In this document: in pieces, positions 1-9,223 of the stretch
Numbering within the stretch: the first letter of the stretch is position 1
Layout of the letters: each line of letters opens with the position of its first letter
From: Candidatus Obscuribacterales bacterium
Lineage (GTDB): Bacteria > Cyanobacteriota > Vampirovibrionia > Obscuribacterales > Obscuribacteraceae
Direction of reading: 5' to 3'
Length of the DNA: 64,000 nt
Assembly (NCBI GenBank): GCA_020634035.1
Contig: JACKCM010000005.1
Span: 186,001-250,000, forward strand
Position numbers and translations under genes: made by a program
Notes under the pieces: generated by a model
Databases searched by the model: none
The model's input: only the letters and a program-made list of their open reading frames with translations
What the model was told of the DNA's origin: nothing

Positions 1-10
1 GGAAAAGACC

Positions 11-253
11 GTGGTCGACCTTAAACCTATCGGTATCGACTCGGGTGAACGCAAGCAAGTTCTGAAAGACTTTCTCAAAGAGACTTCAGACGATATTCGC
101 CGGCAAATTCCTAAGGAGATTCGTAAAGACCCTCTACTAAACCCCGGCGTCTGGATCGCCCACTTCAAAAAGCAGTCCGAGCCGATTAGATATGGCTTGA
201 TACTGGTTGTGGTGTTGATACTGGCTCTGGTTCTCAGGATACTGATTCAATAG
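11..253 (+). CDS. Small C-tail-anchored membrane protein, possibly 5'-truncated
   Basis: An 80-residue reading starting at GTG, with a GGAAAAG purine run just upstream that could be a ribosome site. The frame stays open to the window edge, so the true start may lie outside. Residues 1-57 are soluble and charged, with many Lys, Arg, Asp and Glu. Residues 60-79 are one strongly hydrophobic helix (GLILVVVLILALVLRILIQ), followed directly by the stop, which is a tail-anchored layout. I recognise no family. It is followed by about 130 bases without a gene and then the GGDEF-EAL gene on the same strand. Confidence 0.55.
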   Translation: MVDLKPIGIDSGERKQVLKDFLKETSDDIRRQIPKEIRKDPLLNPGVWIAHFKKQSEPIRYGLILVVVLILALVLRILIQ

Positions 254-383
254 CCAAATAATTATCAGCCTGGCAAATCGCCTATATTTGCTTTCTGGGT
301 TTGATAAAAATGAGGAAGGTGTACTTATTAGATAAGTATATCTATATTTATATGGATGTTTCTCGGACTTTTCCCGCTTACAG

Positions 384-2378
384 ATGATACTCCAGGTAAA
401 ATTCAGACCGATTGTCGCTCTCACCTGCGCCTTTGTTTTCACCGGCGCGGTTTATCTGTGGATGCCCCAGCTGTCTCCTCTGGGCAAAGACGTAAAAATC
501 TGGCTAGAGCAGCGCTATGTCTGCTTCACCGAGCTGGATGACATGCACAAGGCTGTCATAGACACAGAATACAACTATAAGAGCTATATCGTCACCGGCG
601 ACGAGAAGTATCACGAGGCTTTCAATACCTCGGTCGCCAGCATAAACGAGAAGATAAGCATTTTGAGAGGGCTCAACGCTAATGAGACCCGCAATCTCGA
701 CAAGTTGCGCGCCATGCAGAACAACTTTCGCGGTGCCATCGAAGAGCTCAAATCGGAAGCGGATCTGCGTCCCACCCAGACCAGAGAGCGCGCCCTCGAA
801 ATTCTTGGCGATACAAAACAGATAGAGACCCTCAATGAACTGGCCTCTGATGTGGTGCTGATGCAGAAAGCAGAGTACAACTTGCTTCGCGAGCAGCTCC
901 TTATTTATAACGGTCTGGTGCGTTCAGGACCCTATCCCTGGTTGGCTTTATTAGTTATTTTCGGGGTCTCCGGTCTGGTCGCCTTCACCGGTGGCGGGCA
1001 GTCGGCACGAACCAGAGAAGAGACCAGAGAAGACGAGAAACCCCACCCGGTTCAGGCTAATGAAGCCTATCGTAGGTTGGTAGATGAGCTCGAAGATACC
1101 CGTTCTCAGTTGGAGCGGCTCACCAATTTAGACCGACTCACAGAGGTCTTGAATGTGCGCGGTCTAGAAAAAATCCTCTCGGTGGAGGAGAACCGCATGG
1201 TCAGAGCCGGCGGCCATCTGATCTCGATTTTGATCAATTGCGACAATTTCAGAGATGTTAACGAAGAGCTCGGCCATTCTGTAGGGGACCTCGTTCTAAA
1301 AGACGTCGCCAAAAGAATCACCGGCACCCTGAGACCCTCGGATCATGTTGCCAGGGTAGGTGGAGATGAATTTCTGGTGCTCTTGCCCGACACCCAGCTT
1401 GCCTATGGCATGCGGGTGGCAGAGCGCATTCGCACCGCGGCCTCAGAAGCATCTTTGCATAATTCTCGCAAGCTCAACAAATTGACCGTCAGTGTCGGTG
1501 TGGCTACCCTGCCTGCCTCTATATCTGAGGTAGAGGCTGTTATCGCCAACGCCCGCGAGGCGATGTTGCGCAGCAAAGATGCCGGTAAGGACAAAGTCTC
1601 GCTGGCTAGAGAGAGCGGTAGCGCCGCCAAGGCGAAACCGGGCAGCTTAGTAGATAAGCTCACCAGCCCCGATAACTATCGGGTGGTCTTCCAGCCCATA
1701 CTTGATCTGACCAACGAAGAGGTCGCCGGTTTCGAGATCTTTACCCGGGGTCTTGAAGGTGCCTTCGAAAGTCCTGACGAATTCTTCAAGCTCTGTATCG
1801 AGAACAATCTGCTCACCCCGGTCGATCTGCAATGTCTGAAGCTGGCGATTGCAAAATCCCACGGCATAGCCGAAGGGATGCGGGTACATATGAACGTCTT
1901 CCCCTCCACCATCGTCGATACCTCTATCGAGGAGTTCATCGGGATGTTTCCGATTACTTCCGGTGGACATACTTATTGTATAGAGCTCAGCGAGCAGCAT
2001 TTCATCATCGAACCCAAACATATGCGCGATTCTATAAACGCCATAAGAGAAGCGGGGATAATGGTGGCAATAGACGATATCGGCTTTGGCCGCAGCTCGC
2101 TTGAAAGTCTCATTCTGCTTGAACCGGATGTGGTGAAAGTAGACCGCAAGTATGTCACCGGAGTCTCGGACGATGTCGGCAAAGTTCGGCTTTTGAAGCG
2201 CCTTACCAATGTGGCCAAATCGCTTGGCGCAGAAGTGGTGGCAGAAGGCATTGAGCGCCGGGACGATGTGCCGGTTTTGCAAGAGCTAGGTGTGCATTTT
2301 GGCCAGGGTTTCATGTGGGGTGACTTGTTAGAAGTGCTTCCCACCGATCCCGAGAGTCAGAGGAAACTATTTCAGTAA
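384..2378 (+). CDS. Membrane c-di-GMP signalling protein: CHASE3-like sensor, GGDEF and EAL domains
   Basis: A 664-residue bifunctional cyclic-di-GMP protein. A helix at residues 8-28 and another at 184-203 bracket an extracytoplasmic segment that resembles CHASE3 (DTEYNYKSYIVTGDE at 60-74). A coiled coil at 220-248 leads into a GGDEF domain with an intact GGDEF at 326-330 and an RxxD inhibitory site (RPSD, 317-320), so diguanylate cyclase activity with product inhibition is expected. The C-terminal EAL domain (about 430-655) has EIF at 451-453 in place of EAL. It keeps the Asn of NVFP, the Glu of ELSE, the DD of IDDIGFG, the Lys and Asp of VKVD and the Glu of VAEGIE, so hydrolysis is possible but uncertain. 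No clear ribosome site precedes the ATG; it was chosen because it gives a complete first membrane helix. Confidence 0.93.
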   Translation: MILQVKFRPIVALTCAFVFTGAVYLWMPQLSPLGKDVKIWLEQRYVCFTELDDMHKAVIDTEYNYKSYIVTGDEKYHEAFNTSVASINEKISILRGLNANETRNLDKLRAMQNNFRGAIEELKSEADLRPTQTRERALEILGDTKQIETLNELASDVVLMQKAEYNLLREQLLIYNGLVRSGPYPWLALLVIFGVSGLVAFTGGGQSARTREETREDEKPHPVQANEAYRRLVDELEDTRSQLERLTNLDRLTEVLNVRGLEKILSVEENRMVRAGGHLISILINCDNFRDVNEELGHSVGDLVLKDVAKRITGTLRPSDHVARVGGDEFLVLLPDTQLAYGMRVAERIRTAASEASLHNSRKLNKLTVSVGVATLPASISEVEAVIANAREAMLRSKDAGKDKVSLARESGSAAKAKPGSLVDKLTSPDNYRVVFQPILDLTNEEVAGFEIFTRGLEGAFESPDEFFKLCIENNLLTPVDLQCLKLAIAKSHGIAEGMRVHMNVFPSTIVDTSIEEFIGMFPITSGGHTYCIELSEQHFIIEPKHMRDSINAIREAGIMVAIDDIGFGRSSLESLILLEPDVVKVDRKYVTGVSDDVGKVRLLKRLTNVAKSLGAEVVAEGIERRDDVPVLQELGVHFGQGFMWGDLLEVLPTDPESQRKLFQ

Positions 2379-2408
2379 GCGGTTTTGGTAAATTGATTGA
2401 GGTTGGCT

Positions 2409-3116
2409 ATGACGGATCAAGTAGCGCATATCGGAGACGAAGATCACGACAAATTCACCCTCGATGAGGTCATGTCCCGGGCCTTCGACGATCTAAAATC
2501 TCGCTTCTGGAAATTTCTGGGTCTGCTCAGTCTGGCATTTTTCATTATGATGTTGCCGGGCTTCGCCAGTTTCTCTCTGCAATGGCTTGGTGAAAAGACC
2601 ATGCTCACGATTGTGCTCGGAGGTGTTCTGAGCTTAGTCTCCTCTCTGCTTTCAATGCTGATGACCATGGGAATGCTTCGCCTTCAACTCAATATCGTCC
2701 GGGGCGAAGCGATTCACTCTAATGATCTGTGGAAGCCTATTGGGCGGATATGGGCTTTTATGGGCGGGTCGATTCTTTTGGCGATAATGCTCGGCTTAGG
2801 CTTTCTCTGTTTCATCGTTCCCGGTATCATTCTCTATTTGACTTTTCAGTTCTATCCTTATTTTATAATCGAGCATAAAATGGGACCGATAGCGGCTCTC
2901 AAAGCCAGTGCCGCCATCACAAAAGGAGTCAAGTGGGAGCTTTTCTTCTTGCATCTGGTCTTGATGGTGGTGGGTAGTATGGGCTGGTTGTTGCTCGTTA
3001 TAGGCGCGATACCTGCCGAGATGTTCTGCCGGCTGACCATCACCCATGCCTATGCCGACCTGTTGAAGCGTTGCCCCAAAGAGAACCTGGCAGAATTTCC
3101 TGCTCTTGCCGGTTAA
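2409..3116 (+). CDS. Multi-pass inner membrane protein, YciC/GPDPase-membrane-like
   Basis: About 235 residues. I place the start at the ATG at 2409, which has a GAGG ribosome site; an in-frame TTG lies 12 bases upstream. The soluble N-terminus (EVMSRAFDDLKSRFWKFLG) precedes five to six hydrophobic helices. The stretch reading FLCFIVPGIILYLTFQF, followed by an amphipathic segment and ITKGVKW, is typical of the YciC / glycerophosphodiester-phosphodiesterase membrane-domain superfamily. Those proteins have no assigned reaction when they lack the enzyme domain. It lies 30 bases after the GGDEF-EAL gene and 23 bases before a secreted protein on the same strand, so the three may be co-transcribed. 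Confidence 0.75.
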   Translation: MTDQVAHIGDEDHDKFTLDEVMSRAFDDLKSRFWKFLGLLSLAFFIMMLPGFASFSLQWLGEKTMLTIVLGGVLSLVSSLLSMLMTMGMLRLQLNIVRGEAIHSNDLWKPIGRIWAFMGGSILLAIMLGLGFLCFIVPGIILYLTFQFYPYFIIEHKMGPIAALKASAAITKGVKWELFFLHLVLMVVGSMGWLLLVIGAIPAEMFCRLTITHAYADLLKRCPKENLAEFPALAG

Positions 3117-3139
3117 TACTCACACTGGAGATTGTTTCT

Positions 3140-3898
3140 GTGGATTCGCCATCAAGAAAGTTGACTTTTGCCTTTTCGGCTTTGCTTCTGACCGGGCTTC
3201 TGATGCCTGGTACAGGCGCTCTAGCCAAGAGTGACGAGAGCCCGGATGCTATCAAAGCCGACCTTCAAGATCTGGAGCAGCAAGATAAGCTCACCGGTCA
3301 TATCAAGGCCGAGGCGACTCAATCTTCTGTCCAGCTCAAAGAGCTTCTGGGTTCGCTCAAACAGTTGCGTCGATCTACTTTTGAAATCTTCGGCGAAGTG
3401 CAGCGCGAAGACCTGGTGGTGGTCGGTGAGCCCGATGTGATAGGACCGATGATAGTGCCAGCCATGCCCGATGTATCGGGGATGCTCGGTACCGGGCAAT
3501 ATCTGCCGGCCCGCAAAAAGTGGATAGATTATTTCATGGCCAACATAGAACGGCTCTATCCGATGGTGACAAAAGAGCTGGAAGCTCTGAAGCTGCCCGA
3601 TGATGCCACCGACGATATGAAAGGGCATTATAAACGGGTTGTGCTCGCCTATAACAAACTGGGACCATCACTTAAGGATCTCGAAGCGGTCACCCAGGGA
3701 CCGGAATACGATAACGAGGCCATCGCCAAATGTGCCACCATATCCAAAACCTATGTCGAGGTGATGGATAAAGAGTTGAAGCGGCTCTATCGCGATATGA
3801 AAAAAGAGGTCTCGGTGACCAAACGCGACGACCATGATCTCGAGCACAAGATCGAGAAAGAGAAAAAAGAGCTGGAAAAGATCGAGACCCCAGAATAG
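3140..3898 (+). CDS. Secreted protein of unknown function
   Basis: About 252 residues. The frame is open further upstream, but the GTG at 3140 is preferred: it follows a GGAG site by 9 bases and opens a clean signal peptide (Lys then FAFSALLLTGLLMPGTGALA). The mature part is mostly helical, with repeated Gln/Leu/Lys heptad-like stretches at residues 30-80. The last 40 residues are almost all Lys, Glu and Asp and probably form a charged helix. There are no cysteines to speak of and no motif I recognise. A periplasmic or surface role is inferred only from the signal. Confidence 0.7.
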   Translation: MDSPSRKLTFAFSALLLTGLLMPGTGALAKSDESPDAIKADLQDLEQQDKLTGHIKAEATQSSVQLKELLGSLKQLRRSTFEIFGEVQREDLVVVGEPDVIGPMIVPAMPDVSGMLGTGQYLPARKKWIDYFMANIERLYPMVTKELEALKLPDDATDDMKGHYKRVVLAYNKLGPSLKDLEAVTQGPEYDNEAIAKCATISKTYVEVMDKELKRLYRDMKKEVSVTKRDDHDLEHKIEKEKKELEKIETPE

Positions 3899-3908
3899 AT
3901 GAGCCTGA

Positions 3909-4163
3909 CTAATCTCGATTCTGCTTCGCCCTCAAAAATGAGAGCGATAGCAGAATAACGGCAAGGATGAGCGAAGCCACCACCGCGGCGGCCATGCCGA
4001 TGCCGGTTGCTTCTATTAGAACAGAGTCGTTGAGGGAATCCTCCGGAAGAGCCTCCAGAACAGAGAAGAATCCACCCAAACCGCCGGCGATGGCACTGAC
4101 CAGGACCAGCGCCTGATAGCTGAGGATCGGTTTTGCCGAGTCATTATCTATTTCGCGAGTCAT
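3909..4163 (-). CDS. Small two-helix membrane protein
   Basis: An 84-residue protein with a short charged N-terminus and two hydrophobic helices (about residues 17-37 and 52-76), ending in a basic tail (RAKQNRD). The ATG follows an AAGGAAAAG ribosome site and overlaps the end of the DUF3124 gene by 20 bases, which implies translational coupling. It is the last gene of a minus-strand unit: KefB-type antiporter, DUF3124 lipoprotein, this protein. A role as an accessory to the antiporter is conceivable from the overlap alone; no family is recognised. Confidence 0.72.
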   Translation of the reverse strand: MTREIDNDSAKPILSYQALVLVSAIAGGLGGFFSVLEALPEDSLNDSVLIEATGIGMAAAVVASLILAVILLSLSFLRAKQNRD

Positions 4164-4839
4164 CGTCTTTTCCTTCTTTTGCGCTTTCGGCTTCTTGCCA
4201 CTTTTGACATTCTTCGGCGGTCACAAGCGGGCTTTCTGTGCTCTCAATTACTTCGCCGCGAGAGAGGAAAGAGATACTGTGGGATGATGCGGCAAAGATC
4301 ATGATCGCTTCTGCTATAGGTCTATTGACCTTTTGGCGGGAGACCCATTCTATGATGAAATTGGCTCCGCTGCCCCCGCTCGAGTCGTTTCGCGGCACAA
4401 CGAAGTCGGCTGTCGCCATCGGATCTATCTTGAGCGGAGCACGAATATACTCTTTAACTAATTTGCCGTCGGTTCGATAATGCTTGACCGAGGTCAGAAT
4501 AATCGGATTGCCGAAGTCGGTGTTTCTAATGCTCACTGTCTCGGCCAGGTCGATTTTCAGAGAGACATGGTCATGGCTGTAGATATGCGAGTAGACCGGC
4601 AGATAGATCACTTCTCGCTTGTGAAGGCGTTCTCCAGGCTTCAATGAAGCGGCTTTCAGATGGGTCTGCCAGGTCTCTGGGCGATCTACTGCGGTGTTCT
4701 CGATATTCGCTTCACCTATCACCTTGTCCTGATGGCAGGCTGTCAGCGCCAGAGCGGCACCGACTATGAACAGCGCCGCTGCCAGCCACAAGAATAACTC
4801 TGGTAGTTTTCTATAGTTTCTCTGCTCTGTCTCTTTCAT
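4144..4839 (-). CDS. DUF3124 lipoprotein
   Basis: About 231 residues from the ATG at 4839. The frame extends 23 codons further upstream, but only inside the end of the antiporter gene, and 4839 has a GAGAGGAG site nearby. An N-terminal hydrophobic segment (LFLWLAAALFIVGAALALTACH) ends in a lipobox-like LTAC, so the protein is probably a lipoprotein. The body matches the DUF3124 pattern: VYSHIYSHDH, a beta-rich centre with RNTDFGNPIILTSVKHYRT, and FIIEWVS near the end. The molecular role of DUF3124 is unknown. It overlaps the upstream antiporter gene by 29 bases and the downstream two-helix gene by 20 bases. Confidence 0.82.
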   Translation of the reverse strand: MKETEQRNYRKLPELFLWLAAALFIVGAALALTACHQDKVIGEANIENTAVDRPETWQTHLKAASLKPGERLHKREVIYLPVYSHIYSHDHVSLKIDLAETVSIRNTDFGNPIILTSVKHYRTDGKLVKEYIRAPLKIDPMATADFVVPRNDSSGGSGANFIIEWVSRQKVNRPIAEAIMIFAASSHSISFLSRGEVIESTESPLVTAEECQKWQEAESAKEGKDDDSRNR

Positions 4840-6820
4840 TTCTCTCGGGCTCCTCTCTTTTCTGGGTGACTTTGTAAGCTGATTCAAAATTAGAAATCTG
4901 ATATTCATTGCCGGTTATATAAATCTGGTCGCCGCGTTCTACTATTGTGGTGCCATCCGGATAGGGCAGGATCTCTCCTTCTCGATTGAGCGCCAGAATT
5001 GTTATTCCGGTGCGCTTTCTGATAGCGAGACTGTCCAGGGTCGAGGACCTGTCTTCGTAGACATACCAGAGACCGTAATAGTCTTTATGTGAATAGTCGA
5101 TGAAAGGCTCCAGCTCCAGATCAGGCTTGAATATTCTGTATCCGTTGCGTCGAAGTGAGTTCAATGACGCCAGAATAGTGTCATAGGGGCTGGCCATACT
5201 GACCAGGGCCAGTTTGGTCATCTCGATGCTGGCTTCGAACTCCGGCTGAATAATCATGTCGGCACCGGCTTCGAGCAAGCTTTCCACATCGTCCATCCTT
5301 GGTGCTCTCACCAGTATTCTCAATTCTTTATTGACCCGACGGGCAATTTTTGTAAGCTGGCAGTTTATCGGCATATCCGGTCCGGAGATGACGAAGCAAC
5401 GAGCTCTATCAACTCCGGCGGCGGCAAGCACATGGCTGTTGAGGGCATCTCCGTAGATAAAGGGAATGGAGAGGGCTTCCATCTCTTTCAACTTTCTGCC
5501 GTCCAGTTCGATTACCACAAACGGAATTTTGCAGTCTTTTAGAATCAGAGCAAGATTGCGACCGGTACGTCCGAAACCCTTCAAAATCAGGTGGTTGCTC
5601 AAAGCAAATCCGTTCTTCGTCCCGGAAACCGGGCTTGCCCCTCTGTCTCTGTCATCCTTATCGAGAAAGAGAAGGCGCTCGGTCAAATCAATTAAGAAAG
5701 GGGATAGTATGAGGGTGATAACCGCGCCGACGATGAAAAGCTGGTAGAAGTGCGCATCGAGCATGCCGAGCTGATAGCCGAAGGTGGTGAGCACAAAAGA
5801 GAACTCTCCCAGTTGGGCCATGGCCACCCCGACTCTTGCCGCATCCCCCCGGCCTCTGGTGGCGATCGCTCCGGCCAGCATACCAGCCAGGACTTTCACC
5901 ACAATCAGTACCAGGCAGAAACCTGCCACCAGAGAGAGATTGTTTAGAAGAAACTGAGGACTGAGCAACAAGCCGACCGATACGAAGAAGAGCGTGGAGA
6001 AGAGGTCTTTGAGAGGCACTACGTCCCCCAGTACTTTCAAGCCATAAGGGCTTTCACTGATCATCAGACCGGCCAGAAAGCCGCCGAGGGCGAGCGAAAG
6101 ACCGAGACTGCCTGCCAGAAGAGAGAGGCTCAGGCAGATAGAGATGACAGCAAGAACAAAAAGCTCTTTCGAGTTGAGGGCGGCTACTCTAGAAAGAATC
6201 GCCGACACCCAGTATCTGGTTCCGAGCACAAAAACCGTCACTATCAACAATGCCTTGACCAGAGACCAGGTAAGCGCGCTCAAAATCATCTCCGGGGGCA
6301 GATTCAGGGTCGGTAGCGCTGCCATCACCGGAATCAGGGCGAGATCCTGCATAATCAATAGCGGTATCAATACTCTGCCGTGATTGCTGTCGGTCTGAGC
6401 GCGATCTATAAGGCTTTTGGTTACAACGGCTGTGCTGGAGAGGGCGCAGATGAAGCCGATCAAAAATGCCGGCGGCCACCCATGGACGATGCCGGTACCA
6501 TAAGAGATCAGGGCTCCGGCCAGGCTGACCAGGGTTATCTGAACGAAGGCGGCTAAAAGCGTTCTTTTGCCGCAGTGAATGATCTGGCGGATATTGAGCT
6601 CCACTCCTAAGGCGAAGAGCAGTAGCGCCACCCCCAGTTCTGCCAGAACATTGATCTGGTCTATCTGGGAGATGAGCTTTAGACCGCCCGGGCCTATGAG
6701 TATTCCAACCAGGATGTATCCGGCGATAACCGGCAAACGCAGGCTCGCGAAGAGACCCCCTACGAACAGGGCCGAGAGCCAGACGGTTGCCAGATCGCCT
6801 ATCAGTGCGAGCTTGTGCAT
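4811..6820 (-). CDS. CPA2-type cation:proton antiporter with TrkA-N and TrkA-C domains (KefB-like)
   Basis: A 669-residue antiporter. Residues 1-385 hold about twelve hydrophobic helices with the usual CPA2 features (GYILVGILIGPGG, ELGVALLLFALGVELN, SSTAVVTKSL, LGGFLAGLMISESPY). Residues 410-530 form a Rossmann TrkA-N domain with the nucleotide-binding GFGRTG and an acidic residue ending the second strand (VIELDGRK). The last 90 residues read as a TrkA-C (RCK) domain. Such proteins exchange K+ or Na+ for protons across the inner membrane under nucleotide control. The substrate ion cannot be told from sequence. It is the first gene of an overlapping set with the DUF3124 lipoprotein and the small two-helix protein. 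Confidence 0.93.
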   Translation of the reverse strand: MHKLALIGDLATVWLSALFVGGLFASLRLPVIAGYILVGILIGPGGLKLISQIDQINVLAELGVALLLFALGVELNIRQIIHCGKRTLLAAFVQITLVSLAGALISYGTGIVHGWPPAFLIGFICALSSTAVVTKSLIDRAQTDSNHGRVLIPLLIMQDLALIPVMAALPTLNLPPEMILSALTWSLVKALLIVTVFVLGTRYWVSAILSRVAALNSKELFVLAVISICLSLSLLAGSLGLSLALGGFLAGLMISESPYGLKVLGDVVPLKDLFSTLFFVSVGLLLSPQFLLNNLSLVAGFCLVLIVVKVLAGMLAGAIATRGRGDAARVGVAMAQLGEFSFVLTTFGYQLGMLDAHFYQLFIVGAVITLILSPFLIDLTERLLFLDKDDRDRGASPVSGTKNGFALSNHLILKGFGRTGRNLALILKDCKIPFVVIELDGRKLKEMEALSIPFIYGDALNSHVLAAAGVDRARCFVISGPDMPINCQLTKIARRVNKELRILVRAPRMDDVESLLEAGADMIIQPEFEASIEMTKLALVSMASPYDTILASLNSLRRNGYRIFKPDLELEPFIDYSHKDYYGLWYVYEDRSSTLDSLAIRKRTGITILALNREGEILPYPDGTTIVERGDQIYITGNEYQISNFESAYKVTQKREEPERNERDRAEKL

Positions 6821-6869
6821 GGCTACCGTTTGTGCTTTGACTTAGTGCTTCAAGAAGAAAGCTTCGAGG

Positions 6870-7217
6870 TCAAAGCCGCATGATGCCGTAGAAAAGCCAG
6901 ATAGGAACGGTGGCACCGCGGCAGACAGCGGTGCTTTCCGGCGCAGTTGACGGGGTCTCTCTATTGCCGGAGGCGCTGTAATCTCTTAATAGAGCAAAGA
7001 GACCGGCGAAAAATCTTCGGGGATTATTGCCAGTGCGCTCACTGGGATTGTTCTCGATGGCGCGTAGCGCGCTGGAAGTAGCGGCTTCGAGCTGAGTCTG
7101 ATGGTGCTCGGTGAAATCGAGGCATTTCTCTTGAATCTCGGGAATGCCGTTGAAGAGCATGGTCTGCCAGGCAAGTAGCAGAACCAGAGAGGTCAACAGT
7201 CTAAGATAAGCGTTCAT
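6870..7217 (-). CDS. Small secreted or membrane protein, unknown
   Basis: About 115 residues from the ATG at 7217. The frame stays open upstream into the end of the TPR lipoprotein gene, but that part is a shadow. The N-terminus (MNAYLRLLTSLVLLLAWQTML) is a signal peptide or membrane anchor. The rest is short, with two cysteines and a Thr/Asn/Arg-rich centre, and ends in WLFYGIMRL. No ribosome site is convincing and I know no relative. It sits 40 bases after the TPR lipoprotein gene and 49 bases before the antiporter, all on the minus strand, which supports it as a real member of that run. Confidence 0.5.
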   Translation of the reverse strand: MNAYLRLLTSLVLLLAWQTMLFNGIPEIQEKCLDFTEHHQTQLEAATSSALRAIENNPSERTGNNPRRFFAGLFALLRDYSASGNRETPSTAPESTAVCRGATVPIWLFYGIMRL

Positions 7218-7257
7218 ATCTATATTAAGAATAGCAGAATTGACCGAAAAATTGAGT

Positions 7258-9219
7258 CTAATCTTCTTGAAGCAGCTCCACGGCGCTGGGCATTCTTCTG
7301 TGCTCTCTTCTTTCTCTATGACGGTTCCCGTGATCATGACCCTGCCCTCGACCATCAACCCTCGATCTTGTCTGAGGCTTGCCATAGTGCTCGAAATCAG
7401 GCGGATAGATGCTGATCTCATAGCTCTGGTCCCGGGCACTGGAAGCTGATTTGAGCGCTTCGGCCCGACCTTTTGGATCGGCACGGTTTTCGCGCACCAG
7501 GGCGAGCTGGTTCCAGGCATAGGCACTATCAGGATTGAGTGCCACCGCTTTTGCCAGATTCTCTTCGGCTTTCGCTAAATTATCCTGCTCTCGAAATAAC
7601 AATCCCCAGGCAAGATAAGTGTTGAAGCTATCGGGGAAGAGATAGGTGGCTTTCTCCATGGCCTTACCTGCTTCGACCAGACGATTCTCTGCGACCAGAT
7701 GATGAATCAGGATGAGCCAGACCCTGGAGGAGTGATGGGGATGTTGATGAACTACTTTCTTGAGATAGTCGATAGATTTATCTATCTTGCCTTCTGAAGA
7801 AGCGACGTTGCTCAAGACGAGCCAGGCATCGGGTGCGTGCTCATCTAGTCTAGAGGCTGTCTGGGCTGTCATCCTGGCCAGTCCCAGCTGTTTGTTCTTG
7901 AAATAGGCGTTGGCTAAAAGACAATAGAGATTGTATTGTTTTTTGCCCGAGGCTATCGCTCTATTTAACCCGGAAATCGCCGCTTTATAGTCTCCTGAAA
8001 GAAGTCTCGCCTGGGCAAGCATCTCGGTGGTATCGAAGGCGCCACCGCTGAGTTTTGATGCTTTCTCCAGCAACTTGGTCGCTTTCTCAGGCTCTCCTTC
8101 ACCCAGGGCGATAGAAGCAAGACCCATATAATTGCCGGGATTTTTGGGGTCCGAGGAGACGCCTTGCTCGAATATCTGGCGTGCTTCGTCGACTCGACCT
8201 TCCAAAATCAGGGCGTTGGCTCTCGAGAAATTCTCCATATTTACCGGGCTGTTTGCTATGGGCTCTTTCTCTTCCAACTCTGATAGCTTGCTGAAGCTTT
8301 TGGCGGATTCTTCTCTTTTGCCCTGGCGAGACTGGGCAAGAGCCAGATAGAGCCAGGCGTTCTTAGAATCGGGGCGCACGGCAAGGGCTTGCTTGTAGCA
8401 GGTTTCGGCTTTGTCATAGCGGTGCATGCAGTGATAGACATAACCGAGAATGAAAAGAGCACGGTAGTTGCCCGGGTCTGCCGCCAGTGCCTTTTTTAAG
8501 CTCGCTTCAGCGTTTTTGCCCATCTGCAATTCTGTATAGATGGCGCCGAGACTGGTCCAGGTCTCGGGCTCTTCCGGTCCGAGACGGCAGGCGTATTCTA
8601 GGACGGCAAGAGAGTCTTGATAGCGCCCCAGCTTCATATAGATGGCGGCAAGATTGACATAGGCTGCGTAGAAATTGGGGTCGAGCTGGCAGGCTTTATA
8701 GTAAGAGAGACCGGCATCTTTAAAACGGTTGAGGCTGGTTAAAATGGCGCCTTTGACATTGGCCACCTGGGCATTGGCCGGGTAGAGTTTCTCGGCTTCG
8801 TTGATGGTGGCAAGGGCTTCGTTTGTCGATCTCTTTGCCTGTTGAGAAAGGGCAAGAACGGCTCTTTTTTCGGCGTCTTTATCCTTTTCGGTTTTAGCTT
8901 CCGGTTTATAGTCCTTCGGATTTGCTAAGGGCTTCAATCTGTTTTTACGAAGCAAAAGCGCTGTCGGCTTGAGCAGAGCCCTCCGCTCGGTAGAAAGATC
9001 CCGGTCTTCTCTGTTTGCTCTCGCCTGCTGTTCGGGATCTCCTGCCGGGCCTTTTAATTTGGCCATCTCGGGAATGGTGTTCAGTTCATCGGTCTTGCTT
9101 TTATCAACCGCTTTTTTCTCTTTCTTCGCCCCGGAGCAGGAGCAAAGCATTATGGTTCCTGAAAGAAGAAGGGAGAGAACCGAAGCACTTCGTTTGAATT
9201 TCAATGGGGCACCGTCCAT
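7258..9219 (-). CDS. Large TPR lipoprotein
   Basis: A 653-residue protein with a signal sequence ending in a lipobox (IMLCSC, cysteine near residue 28), so it is probably anchored in a membrane facing the periplasm. Residues about 115-610 are an almost continuous run of TPR units, recognisable by repeats such as YVNLAAIYMKLGRYQDSL, TSLGAIYTELQMGKNAEASL and ALFILGYVYHCMHRYDKAE. TPR arrays bind partner proteins. The last 45 residues are rich in His, Arg and Gly and look disordered. The start lies 4 bases past the stop of the YdeP-like oxidoreductase, suggesting coupled translation. Confidence 0.9.
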   Translation of the reverse strand: MDGAPLKFKRSASVLSLLLSGTIMLCSCSGAKKEKKAVDKSKTDELNTIPEMAKLKGPAGDPEQQARANREDRDLSTERRALLKPTALLLRKNRLKPLANPKDYKPEAKTEKDKDAEKRAVLALSQQAKRSTNEALATINEAEKLYPANAQVANVKGAILTSLNRFKDAGLSYYKACQLDPNFYAAYVNLAAIYMKLGRYQDSLAVLEYACRLGPEEPETWTSLGAIYTELQMGKNAEASLKKALAADPGNYRALFILGYVYHCMHRYDKAETCYKQALAVRPDSKNAWLYLALAQSRQGKREESAKSFSKLSELEEKEPIANSPVNMENFSRANALILEGRVDEARQIFEQGVSSDPKNPGNYMGLASIALGEGEPEKATKLLEKASKLSGGAFDTTEMLAQARLLSGDYKAAISGLNRAIASGKKQYNLYCLLANAYFKNKQLGLARMTAQTASRLDEHAPDAWLVLSNVASSEGKIDKSIDYLKKVVHQHPHHSSRVWLILIHHLVAENRLVEAGKAMEKATYLFPDSFNTYLAWGLLFREQDNLAKAEENLAKAVALNPDSAYAWNQLALVRENRADPKGRAEALKSASSARDQSYEISIYPPDFEHYGKPQTRSRVDGRGQGHDHGNRHRERREHRRMPSAVELLQED

Positions 9220-9223
9220 AAGG

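Noticed and set aside
1647..2282. A 211-codon minus-strand frame opposite the EAL domain
   Set aside because: The plus strand has a full EAL domain; the antisense frame has biased composition and no start context.
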